Source of the DNA: an uncultured Mycoplasmatota bacterium
GTDB taxonomy: Bacteria; Bacillota_I; Bacilli_A; RF39; UBA660
Direction of reading: 5' to 3'
Assembly: GCA_947297555.1 (NCBI GenBank)
Contig: CAMYTM010000030.1
Span: forward strand, 1 to 7,288
Length of the DNA: 7,288 nt
Part shown: in pieces, positions 1 to 5,268 of the stretch
Position numbering within the stretch: position 1 is the first letter of the stretch
Layout of the letters: each line of letters begins with the position of its first letter
Translations under genes and position numbers: made by a program
Notes under the pieces: model-generated
Told to the model about the DNA's origin: nothing
The model's database searches: none
What the model saw: only the letters and a program-made list of their open reading frames with translations

Positions 1-1716
1 TACAAAGTATATGAAGATGCTGGAATAAGTGCTAAAAACGATAAAAGACCTGCCTATCAAGAAATGATGAATGATGTTAGAAATGAGAATATTAATGTAA
101 TAGTTGCTTTTAAATTAGATAGATTAACTAGAAGTGTTTATGATATTGAAAAACTAATGAAAATAGTAAATGATAATGAATGTGATATTGATTGTATGGC
201 TGATGAATCAAATACTACTACTTCTAATGGTCGTATGGTTATGAGAATAATGACTAGTGTAAGTCAAAATGAAATAGAAAAATGTAGTGAAAGAACTAAA
301 TTTGGTATGGCTGGAGCAATTCGTTCTGGTCATATTCCAAATCAGCCACCCTTAGGATTTAAAAGAGTAAATAAAAAGTTAGTACCAGATCCACTTACTA
401 AAGATATAATTATAAGAATATTTGATTTATATTTAGAAGGTAAAAGTTATCAAAATATTGCTAATATTTATAATGAAGAACAAATACTTGGTAAAACTAA
501 CTGGAGAGATTCAACTATTAATCACATTATGACAAATGAACTTTATAAGGGTGATTATGTACATGGTAAAAGAACAAAACATCCTACTTATTATGAAAAT
601 GTAGTTGAACCTTTAGTATCTAAACAAAAATGGGACGATTGTCAGTACCAGAAATTAAGATATGCTAGACATTATGAAAGAACTGCTACATATCTATTTA
701 CCAATAAATTAAAATGCTCCAAATGTGGTGGATTTCTAGGTGGATGTGCTACTACAAAACCTAATGGTAAGAAATATTACTATTATAAATGTGTACATTG
801 TAAAATAACCTATAAAGAAAAAGAAATAGAACAAGAACTAATGGCTTGTTTACTTGAACTAGTTAAAACTGATATGATGATAAATGATTACTATACACCA
901 TTCATTAAATCAAAATTTGATAATAAAGATATTAATTATGAAAAGGAATTAAAAGAGTTAGATAAACAATTAGATAGAATAAAATCAGTTTATATAAAAG
1001 GTATTATGAAAATTGATGAGTTTGAAAATGAAATCAAACAAATAGAATTTAAAAAACAAAAATTATCTAAAGAATGGCAAGACCAAAAACAATATGAAAA
1101 TTTAAACTTTACTGTTGATGATTTATTAATACTAGAGGATAAATATAATTTAGATACATTCATTAACCCAAAAGAATTTATGAATAGAATAACTAATTAT
1201 CAAAATAAATCTAGAGAAGAAAGACAAAAGATGATTGCTACTTATATAGATAATTTAGAGATTAGTAAAGATAATAATAAATTAAAAATAGAACATTATC
1301 ATTTTAGAAAAAGTTTCTTAACTGATTTATTAACTTTTAATAAAGAATATAAACTTCCTTTAAATTACTCATTATTTGAGGATGAATATGGTATTCCTAT
1401 TCCACAAAATTATGAAGTAAAAACAAAATTTGAATCAAGAAATTATTTTGATAAATTAAATGATGTTTTAGGTAATAAATATAAATTGAACTACTATGAA
1501 ATAGATACTGATGATGACTTAACTAATTTAAAAATATCTAGTGAAATAGAAATTGAAAAGATAATTAGACTAATTACTTTAAAAGATGAAAAGTTTGATA
1601 ATGGTAATTTAAAACTTGGGGTAATTACAGTAGATTTAGATAATATTAAAAATAATAAAATTAAAGAATTATTAGAAAAAGTACGAGATAATTTTAAAGA
1701 AGATGAATTTGTCTAA
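1..1716 (+). CDS. Large serine recombinase (5' end outside window)
   Basis: Site-specific DNA recombinase that would integrate or excise a mobile element by concerted double-strand cleavage through a serine-DNA linkage. The frame is open from base 1 and ends at TAA 1714-1716, giving 571 visible residues. The catalytic serine and first strand lie upstream. Visible parts, numbered from base 1: end of the resolvase catalytic domain with the DRLTRS arginine motif (residues 40-45) and the ERTKFGMAGA helix (about 98-107); the recombinase DNA-binding domain (about 110-225, with QPPLGF, YKGDYVHGKRTKHP and VEPLVSKQKWD); a zinc ribbon with Cys239, Cys242, Cys264 and Cys267; then a charged, coiled-coil-rich C-terminal part. 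These are hallmarks of TnpX/TndX-type recombinases on integrative mobilizable elements (family knowledge). The internal ATG at 64 is not the start, because conserved sequence (YEDAGISAKNDKRPAYQE) precedes it. The recombinase assignment is near certain; the element it moves is inferred. Confidence 0.96.
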   Translation, partial: YKVYEDAGISAKNDKRPAYQEMMNDVRNENINVIVAFKLDRLTRSVYDIEKLMKIVNDNECDIDCMADESNTTTSNGRMVMRIMTSVSQNEIEKCSERTKFGMAGAIRSGHIPNQPPLGFKRVNKKLVPDPLTKDIIIRIFDLYLEGKSYQNIANIYNEEQILGKTNWRDSTINHIMTNELYKGDYVHGKRTKHPTYYENVVEPLVSKQKWDDCQYQKLRYARHYERTATYLFTNKLKCSKCGGFLGGCATTKPNGKKYYYYKCVHCKITYKEKEIEQELMACLLELVKTDMMINDYYTPFIKSKFDNKDINYEKELKELDKQLDRIKSVYIKGIMKIDEFENEIKQIEFKKQKLSKEWQDQKQYENLNFTVDDLLILEDKYNLDTFINPKEFMNRITNYQNKSREERQKMIATYIDNLEISKDNNKLKIEHYHFRKSFLTDLLTFNKEYKLPLNYSLFEDEYGIPIPQNYEVKTKFESRNYFDKLNDVLGNKYKLNYYEIDTDDDLTNLKISSEIEIEKIIRLITLKDEKFDNGNLKLGVITVDLDNIKNNKIKELLEKVRDNFKEDEFV

Positions 1717-1972
1717 TCATCCTATAAAAATCAGCAAAAATATTAAAATAGGATGAAAATTGAAAACTAAAAAGTTTTTAATAATAATGATTAAATCATT
1801 ATTTATCCTTAATATCAACCTACGAAGTAGGATGAATTTTGCAAGTGCAAAATCAGATTTGTGTATATGCAATTCCTTATGAAATAAGGGTTTAACTGCA
1901 TATGATACACAAACTTCTTATCCTGCTCTTTTAGATATTTACTATTTTTTGAAATTTTCATCCTATTTTAAT
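1717..1972. repeat. Gene-free hairpin-rich block bounded by a perfect 20-bp inverted repeat
   Basis: No credible gene is present. A perfect 20-bp inverted repeat (1742-1761 with 1953-1972) encloses a series of short hairpins: 1763-1768/1773-1778 (AAAA loop); 1783-1791/1795-1803 (9 bp, TAA loop); 1819-1823/1827-1831 (CCTAC-GAA-GTAGG); 1836-1842/1847-1853 (7 bp, AAGT loop); and a long composite stem 1858-1871/1897-1913 (14 bp, 3-nt bulge) topped by CCTTAT-GAA-ATAAGG at 1875-1889. An alternative 9-bp stem, 1717-1725 with 1748-1756, would compete with the outer stem. ATCCT or AGGAT recurs six times in both orientations. I do not recognise a known family. It could be a structured RNA with a multi-branched junction, a MITE-like miniature element, or recombinase-associated DNA; no clear target duplication flanks it. 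The structures are seen directly; any function is inference. Confidence 0.7.
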
Positions 1973-2019
1973 TATTTAATAATCACAGCAACTAGGTAGA
2001 TTATATTTTTAAAAAAATG

Positions 2020-2045
2020 TATAATATATATAAAATTAGGAGAAG
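2020..2045 (+). promoter_or_regulatory. Putative -10 box and ribosome binding site for the 79-aa gene
   Basis: A perfect TATAAT lies at 2020-2025, with TG immediately upstream. No good -35 box is visible at the proper distance. AGGAGAAG at 2038-2045 lies 5 nt before ATG 2051 and fixes that start. If this -10 box is used, transcription starts near 2032, leaving a very short leader. Confidence 0.5.
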
Positions 2046-2050
2046 AAATT

Positions 2051-2290
2051 ATGAATGAAGAGGATATTGAAAAAATACAAAAAACCAGAAAATTTTGTTT
2101 GGAAGTAAAAGAATTAGCAAAAAAATATAATTTGCCATTTTTTGTTGTAACTGATGGAGCTAGTGCAACATCTAACAATGGTTGTGAAGCAGTGAAGAAT
2201 GCAAGAGATAATCATATTAATTGGGAAAAAGAAAACGGATTTGATCCTTATGAAGATTGGAGTAAAAAAGATGAAACAAAAAATCAATAA
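2051..2290 (+). CDS. 79-aa small acidic/charged protein of unknown function
   Basis: A short soluble protein with no signal peptide or membrane segment. An N-terminal charged helix (MNEEDIEKIQKTRKFCLEV) is followed by a segment resembling a short strand and turn (NLPFFVVTDGASATSNNGCEAV, residues 27-48), then a charged C-terminal helix ending in GFDPYEDW and a polar tail. It looks like a small conserved family seen in gut Firmicutes, but I cannot name the family or a function. The start is fixed by AGGAGAAG 5 nt upstream. Its last 20 bases overlap the start of the following transglutaminase-like gene, so the two are probably translationally coupled. Partner, chaperone or antitoxin roles are possible but unsupported by motifs. 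Confidence 0.8.
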   Translation: MNEEDIEKIQKTRKFCLEVKELAKKYNLPFFVVTDGASATSNNGCEAVKNARDNHINWEKENGFDPYEDWSKKDETKNQ

Positions 2291-3365
2291 TATAATGAAT
2301 TTGATGGATTCTATTGAATATGGTTTTAAAGATGAAAATGGTGAAAATATCATTAATGCTAATCCCCAAAAGTGGGATGATGAATTTTATAAATTTTATT
2401 ATTTGCAAACCCCAGATGAATTGTTAAAATCTAAATGTGGTGTATGTTGGGATCAAGTAGAATTAGAAAGAAAATTATTTCAAGATAATAATATCAAGTT
2501 TAAAACTTATTTCATTTATATAGTTGACAATGATATGCTACCATCTCACACCTTTTTAACTTATGAAAATAATAATAAACATTATTGGTTTGAACACTCT
2601 TGGGGAACATATAAAGGAGTTCATGAATACGAAAGTGAATTAGAACTATTATTAGATGTTAAAAAATTATTTATGAATGAACATAGTTATGTTAGTGAGA
2701 ATTGTTTCTTATATATTTATGAGTATCAAAAACCTAAAAAACATATAACTTGCGATGAATTTTATAAATATATTGAAACTCAAAAATTGATTAAAACAAA
2801 TAAACCATTATATTTTTATCATTTAGTAAATAAAGATGTTGATATGAATAAAGGAATAATAAGTCTTCAATATATGTATGATAAAAAGATGTATGATTTA
2901 TTTGATAAAAATGTTGAAAAATATAAAGATAGAATATTAAATGATTGGAATATAGAGAAATATAAAGGAAAATCTAATTTGACGCGTGAAGAATATATTG
3001 ATGCATTAAATATTTTCAGGGGAAAATATGGTACAAACTATATATACTTTTTTAGATATCCACCATATAAAAAACTGGGGAATAAAATAAATGAAATAGC
3101 AAAACATAAAGTTATTTATAGAATTAATATAAATGATGAAAAAATTCAAAAATCAATAACTGATATATTTTATGGATATGATATGAGTGATAGTGATAAT
3201 AGATTATTAGATAAAAAATGGTATGAAACTATTTCACAAAAAGAATATTTTTCTAAATATGATGATAATCTATCAATGAATTTTAGTACATTAAATCATA
3301 TTAGTGTTAGTTTTAAAAATGGAAATTGTCCTTTGGATTTTTTAGAAAAAATCGATTGGAAGTGA
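2271..3365 (+). CDS. Two-domain protein with transglutaminase-like Cys-His-Glu N-terminal domain
   Basis: 364 aa, soluble, no signal peptide. The N-terminal part (about 1-155) carries a transglutaminase/cysteine-protease-like pattern: CGVCWDQ at 56-62, with Cys59 in the position of the GVCxD nucleophile, SHTFL with His93, and HYWFEHSWG at 104-112, with Glu108 in the position of the usual third-triad Asp. This suggests a papain-like peptidase, transglutaminase or amidase; the substrate is unknown. The C-terminal part (about 178-364) begins LYFYHLVNKDVDMNKGI and contains NYIYFFRYPPYKKLG and DIFYGYDMSDSDN; it looks like a separate conserved domain I cannot assign. The start at 2271 was chosen over a longer in-frame ATG at 2199 because GGAG at 2259-2262 is well placed and the overlap with the 79-aa gene falls to 20 bp. 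The stop TGA precedes the antisense RNA promoter by 10 bp. Could be a secreted-effector-like or conflict enzyme; that is inference. Confidence 0.8.
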   Translation: MKQKINNIMNLMDSIEYGFKDENGENIINANPQKWDDEFYKFYYLQTPDELLKSKCGVCWDQVELERKLFQDNNIKFKTYFIYIVDNDMLPSHTFLTYENNNKHYWFEHSWGTYKGVHEYESELELLLDVKKLFMNEHSYVSENCFLYIYEYQKPKKHITCDEFYKYIETQKLIKTNKPLYFYHLVNKDVDMNKGIISLQYMYDKKMYDLFDKNVEKYKDRILNDWNIEKYKGKSNLTREEYIDALNIFRGKYGTNYIYFFRYPPYKKLGNKINEIAKHKVIYRININDEKIQKSITDIFYGYDMSDSDNRLLDKKWYETISQKEYFSKYDDNLSMNFSTLNHISVSFKNGNCPLDFLEKIDWK

Positions 3366-3375
3366 AAATTGATTT

Positions 3376-3404
3376 TTGACAAGAGCTCAAAAATATGTTA
3401 TTAT
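3376..3404 (+). promoter_or_regulatory. Strong promoter of the antisense (antitoxin) RNA
   Basis: A perfect TTGACA (3376-3381), a 17-bp spacer and TATTAT (3399-3404) with an extended TGn element at 3396-3398. The start point should be near 3411. No gene of normal size follows; the terminator at 3490-3527 ends the transcript after about 117 nt. This is the best promoter in the window, as expected for a constitutive antitoxin RNA. Confidence 0.85.
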
Positions 3405-3427
3405 GAATATGTCAAGGAAACTTGCAT

Positions 3428-3474
3428 AAAATAAAAAAGGGAACATTCAGTTTTGCAATGTTGAATGTCTACCC
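3428..3474 (-). terminator. Intrinsic terminator of the toxin mRNA
   Basis: Read on the minus strand: GGG (3474-3472), a short internal loop, ACATTCA (3468-3462), a 12-nt loop, TGAATGT (3449-3443), CCC (3441-3439), then TTTTTTATTTT (3438-3428). The T-tract lies only on the minus-strand exit side, so the hairpin terminates leftward transcription from the toxin gene. The same DNA forms the central hairpin of the antisense RNA. Confidence 0.8.
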
Positions 3475-3489
3475 AAATAAATTTAGATG

Positions 3490-3527
3490 GACATTTAATT
3501 CAAATGTGAATTAAGTGTCATTTTTTT
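3490..3527 (+). terminator. Intrinsic terminator of the antisense RNA
   Basis: A 13-bp stem (3490-3502 with 3507-3519, one G-T wobble) and an AATG loop, followed by seven T residues at 3521-3527. The toxin stop codon (3520-3518, minus strand) lies at its 3' foot, so toxin coding end and antitoxin terminator are interlocked. Confidence 0.88.
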
Positions 3528-3613
3528 ATAACTACTATCATAATGATAAGGAGAAATAAAATGATAGCAATGTATCGAAAAACTTTGATTACAAAGTTTC
3601 TTTTCTTCATCAT
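3518..3613 (-). CDS. Candidate type I toxin: 31-aa basic, membrane-spanning peptide
   Basis: A minus-strand frame from ATG 3613-3611 to TGA 3520-3518. The peptide begins MMKKRNFVIKVFRY, continues with about 15 almost purely hydrophobic residues (15-29, rich in Ile, Leu and Val) and ends KK. A positively charged N-terminus, a single transmembrane helix and a charged C-terminus fit membrane-acting type I toxins (TxpA, BsrG and Fst are the class; I do not claim homology to any). GAGGAGG (3627-3621) lies 7 nt before the start. Its own promoter (3704-3676) and terminator (3474-3428) give an mRNA of about 240 nt. A second ATG (3610-3608) could also be used. The plus-strand RNA overlaps its 3' end, completing a toxin-antitoxin architecture. 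Toxicity is inferred from architecture only. Confidence 0.72.
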   Translation of the reverse strand: MMKKRNFVIKVFRYIAIILFLLIIMIVVIKK

Positions 3614-3642
3614 TATCAAACCTCCTCTCTTCAAGAGATTTG
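3540..3642 (-). promoter_or_regulatory. Toxin mRNA fold restricting ribosome access
   Basis: In the toxin mRNA (minus strand), CAAA-TCTCT (3642-3634) can pair with AGAGA (3630-3626) and TTTG (3620-3617), leaving the GGAGG ribosome site (3625-3621) as a bulge inside the stem. Separately, the start region ATAATGATGA (3616-3607) can pair over 10 positions, one a G-U wobble, with TTATCATTAT (3549-3540) inside the coding sequence, hiding both ATG codons. Sequestered initiation regions are typical of type I toxin mRNAs (known); whether either fold forms here is inference. Confidence 0.45.
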
Positions 3643-3675
3643 GTAGACACTCAACAACTGATATTCCCTATAGAA

Positions 3676-3704
3676 AGTATACTATTAAAAGATAATAAAA
3701 ACAA
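3676..3704 (-). promoter_or_regulatory. Promoter of the toxin mRNA
   Basis: On the minus strand: TTGTTT (3704-3699), a 17-bp spacer and TATACT (3681-3676). Transcription would start near 3669, about 55 nt upstream of the toxin ATG. The -35 box is weaker than that of the antisense RNA promoter, which fits an excess of antitoxin RNA. Confidence 0.7.
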
Positions 3705-3744
3705 GCGAACAAATTAAATTTTTAGAGTAAAATTTTGTAATTCA

Positions 3745-3753
3745 TGCTATACT
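3745..3753 (+). promoter_or_regulatory. Extended -10 promoter of a second short RNA
   Basis: TGcTATACT at 3745-3753 is a good extended -10 element; no convincing -35 box lies 16-18 bp upstream. It sits about 40 bp from the toxin promoter and points the other way. The predicted start is near 3760. The segment 3745-3757 also loosely resembles the right half of MobV-type oriT sites. Confidence 0.45.
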
Positions 3754-3759
3754 TATATT

Positions 3760-3907
3760 AGTTAGTAATTATTACTGCTATCTATTAATTGTTTGTAAGA
3801 AAAGTTATTCGACTTCTTCTTCACAGGCACCATTGGGAAATCTGTTCTAACTTTTTAGGACTTTATATACAAAAAGTATCAATTTCAAAAGAAGTTGATA
3901 TTTTTTT
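3760..3907 (+). ncRNA. Candidate short RNA or leader upstream of the Mob-like pseudogene
   Basis: The interval lies between the extended -10 at 3745-3753 and a good intrinsic terminator at 3875-3907, about 148 nt, with no ribosome site serving a frame. Internal structure is modest: AGTAAT-T-ATTACT (3764-3776) is a DNA palindrome, and AAGAAAAG near 3797 may pair weakly with the CTTCTTCTT segment near 3821. It could be a free small RNA, an attenuated leader of the downstream Mob-like gene, or simply decayed sequence. I do not recognise a known RNA family. Confidence 0.4.
3875..3907 (+). terminator. Intrinsic terminator before the Mob-like pseudogene
   Basis: A 10-bp stem, TATCAATTTC (3877-3886) with GAAGTTGATA (3891-3900), one G-T wobble, an AAAA loop, then seven T residues (3901-3907). 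Upstream A residues can extend the stem into the T-tract. It stands 34 bp before the ATG at 3942. Confidence 0.8.
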
Positions 3908-3941
3908 GTTTTAAGAAAAAATCATAGAAAGGTTGGTGTCT

Positions 3942-4676
3942 ATGATTAATGTAATCAAAAAAGAAATTGATATGGAGGAATCTTTAAAAAGACGATTAGA
4001 GATAATATGTGATTTTTGTAATACTAACTCCAACGATTATCAATGGTAATATAGGAGTATTGATAAGACAAACTTAAACTATGTAGAACCTCATAGGGTT
4101 ATTATTAAAGGTATTACATTTCTAGTATTTAACTATTCTAAAACTATTTATATTGGAAATCTAAGAAATAGCATTGAAATCAATGATATTATTGATAATC
4201 TAACACCTACAGTAATGAATAAAAATAACTTCACTATTTCTAATGAAGATGTAGATAAAATCAAAAAATATATAGAGCAAACTAATGCCACTACTTCTAA
4301 TTTACGAAATGTAAATGATATAAATATAGTTTTAAAAAAATATGAAGATGACTTAAAAGAACACTCTAACGAGGTTAGAAATTTAAAAAAGAAAATCCAA
4401 ACTCGTGATGATAGAATTTAAGAATTAGAATATGACTTGAATGAAGCAAATAAAACTATTGATGAGTTAGAAGATAAGGTATCAGAATTACAAAAAATAG
4501 TTGATTACTTTAAAGAATTGTGGAAAAAGTTTATAGAATTTTTACAAAACAAATTCTTCTCTAATGATAAGTATGATGATGTCATAAATGATTTATATGA
4601 TGAAGATATACTTGATGAAAATGATATTGAGATTATTCAAAATAATTCTAAAGATAAAGATGATTTTGAAAGATAA
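3942..4676 (+). pseudogene. Broken Pre/Mob-like gene (C-terminal coiled-coil part)
   Basis: One continuous frame runs from ATG 3942 (AAAGG ribosome site at 3928-3932) to TAA 4674-4676, interrupted by two in-frame TAA codons at 4047-4049 and 4419-4421. The pieces are about 35, 123 and 84 residues. The last two form one logical protein: a segment with NLTPTVMNKNNF and EDVDKIKKYIEQTNATTSNLRNV, a long heptad-like coiled coil (HSNEVRNLKKKI ... NEANKTIDELEDKVSEL), then KFIEFLQNKFF and an acidic tail (YDEDILDENDIEIIQ). This resembles the C-terminal part of Firmicute plasmid recombination/mobilization (MobV) proteins, by recollection of the family and not by search. The N-terminal relaxase domain with its HUH-type motifs is absent. 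Each TAA is one base from Lys, Gln or Glu codons, so simple nonsense mutation is likely. The coiled-coil pieces at 4215 and 4437 begin with ATG and might be made as fragments, but no good ribosome sites precede them. Confidence 0.6.
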
Positions 4677-4711
4677 ATATGGTAAAATTAATATAGAAAG
4701 GTGGATGCAAA

Positions 4712-5257
4712 ATGAATTATGAAAATAAATTTAAAGATGCTTACTATAAAGCATTGGGTTATGCAAAAATAAATTGGAATGAATGTGAAGATGGCTTTTC
4801 AGAAATAATTGAGTTAGAAAATTCTTGGTTTTTTGGTCGAAATAAAAGTAAAAGTGGTTTACCAATAATTGATAATCTTTTAGGAGTTATAATATCTAAA
4901 CAGGATTTATCTTTAAAACCATGTTTTGGAGGGACTAAGGAGCATTTGTCCTTAGAAAAAGGGAAACTATTAGATATTCCAAATGATTATGTAAAACAAA
5001 ATGTAGAAGAATATATGAATAAAATAATTGATGACTATGAACCTACGCTTTTAACAGAAGAAGATAAAGAATTTGAAAAATATTGTAAACTTTATGAAGA
5101 AAAGTTTGGTAAACAAGTATATATTGCCGAACCAAGTGGAACTAAAGAAAAAACAATAGAAGCAATTAAAACTTGTTTGGAAAAAAATGAGGATTTATTA
5201 GATAAAATTTTATATCCAAATTTTGATGAGGATATGGAAGATGGGAATCTATATTAA
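4712..5257 (+). CDS. 181-aa protein of unknown function, first gene of a JAB operon
   Basis: Soluble acidic protein that appears to have two parts. Residues 1-95 include NSWFFGRNKSKSGLP (37-51), LGVIISKQDL and GGTKEHLSLEKGKLLDIP (73-90). The pattern of Trp-Phe followed by Gly-Pro, a V/I-rich strand and a final IP resembles bacterial immunity-type folds such as Imm35/YrhB, a weak analogy only. Residues 115-170 carry EKYCKLYEEKFGKQVYIAEPSG and TIEAIKTCLEKNEDLLDKILYPN, a stretch that looks like a small conserved module I cannot name. AAAGGTGG (4697-4704) lies 7 nt before the ATG and fixes the start. Its stop is 11 bp before the JAB-domain gene, so the two are very likely co-transcribed. No strong promoter of its own is visible. 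Confidence 0.85.
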   Translation: MNYENKFKDAYYKALGYAKINWNECEDGFSEIIELENSWFFGRNKSKSGLPIIDNLLGVIISKQDLSLKPCFGGTKEHLSLEKGKLLDIPNDYVKQNVEEYMNKIIDDYEPTLLTEEDKEFEKYCKLYEEKFGKQVYIAEPSGTKEKTIEAIKTCLEKNEDLLDKILYPNFDEDMEDGNLY

Positions 5258-5268
5258 GAGGAAGAATC

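Larger units (their letters stand above)
3411..3527 (+). ncRNA. Candidate type I antitoxin RNA, antisense to the 3' part of the toxin mRNA
   Basis: A transcript of about 117 nt delimited by the promoter at 3376-3404 and the intrinsic terminator at 3490-3527. It would fold as three hairpins: a small 5' one with a GAAA tetraloop (CAAG-GAAA-CTTG, 3413-3424); a central one (GGG plus ACATTCA, 3439-3449, with TGAATGT and CCC, 3462-3474) with loop GTTTTGCAATGT; and the terminator. The central hairpin is the complement of the toxin mRNA terminator, so the loops can pair. Overlap with the predicted toxin mRNA is roughly 97 nt and covers its stop codon and 3' untranslated region. That is the arrangement of TxpA/RatA and BsrG/SR4 in Bacillus (known systems), where pairing triggers mRNA decay. 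It contains no open frame with a ribosome site. Confidence 0.75.

Noticed and set aside
2199..2270. Longer N-terminus for the transglutaminase-like protein
   Set aside because: It would overlap the 79-aa gene by about 90 bp, lacks a good ribosome site and adds an Ile/Lys stretch unlike the rest; ATG 2271 with GGAG is better.
1972..2408. Minus-strand frames of 63-79 codons
   Set aside because: They are Phe/Ile/Ser-rich shadows of the plus-strand genes and promoter region, without ribosome sites.
3561..3695. Plus-strand 44-aa frame with AAGGAG upstream (begins MIAMYRKTLITKF)
   Set aside because: It is antisense to the toxin gene, its ribosome-site match is the complement of toxin Leu codons, it lies beyond the antisense RNA terminator, and it has no promoter of its own. 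The minus-strand gene explains the same DNA far better.
3762..3833. Minus-strand 23-aa frame beginning MVPVKKKSNN
   Set aside because: There is no ribosome binding site before its ATG and no promoter or terminator fits it; it is probably chance.
4047..4421. TAA recoding as an explanation for the interrupted Mob-like gene
   Set aside because: TAA terminates several other genes here at natural ends, and TAA reassignment is not known in bacteria; nonsense mutation is simpler.
4666..4694. TTGAAA-17-TAATAT promoter for the 181-aa gene
   Set aside because: Transcription would begin inside the ribosome binding site, so it could not serve this gene well.
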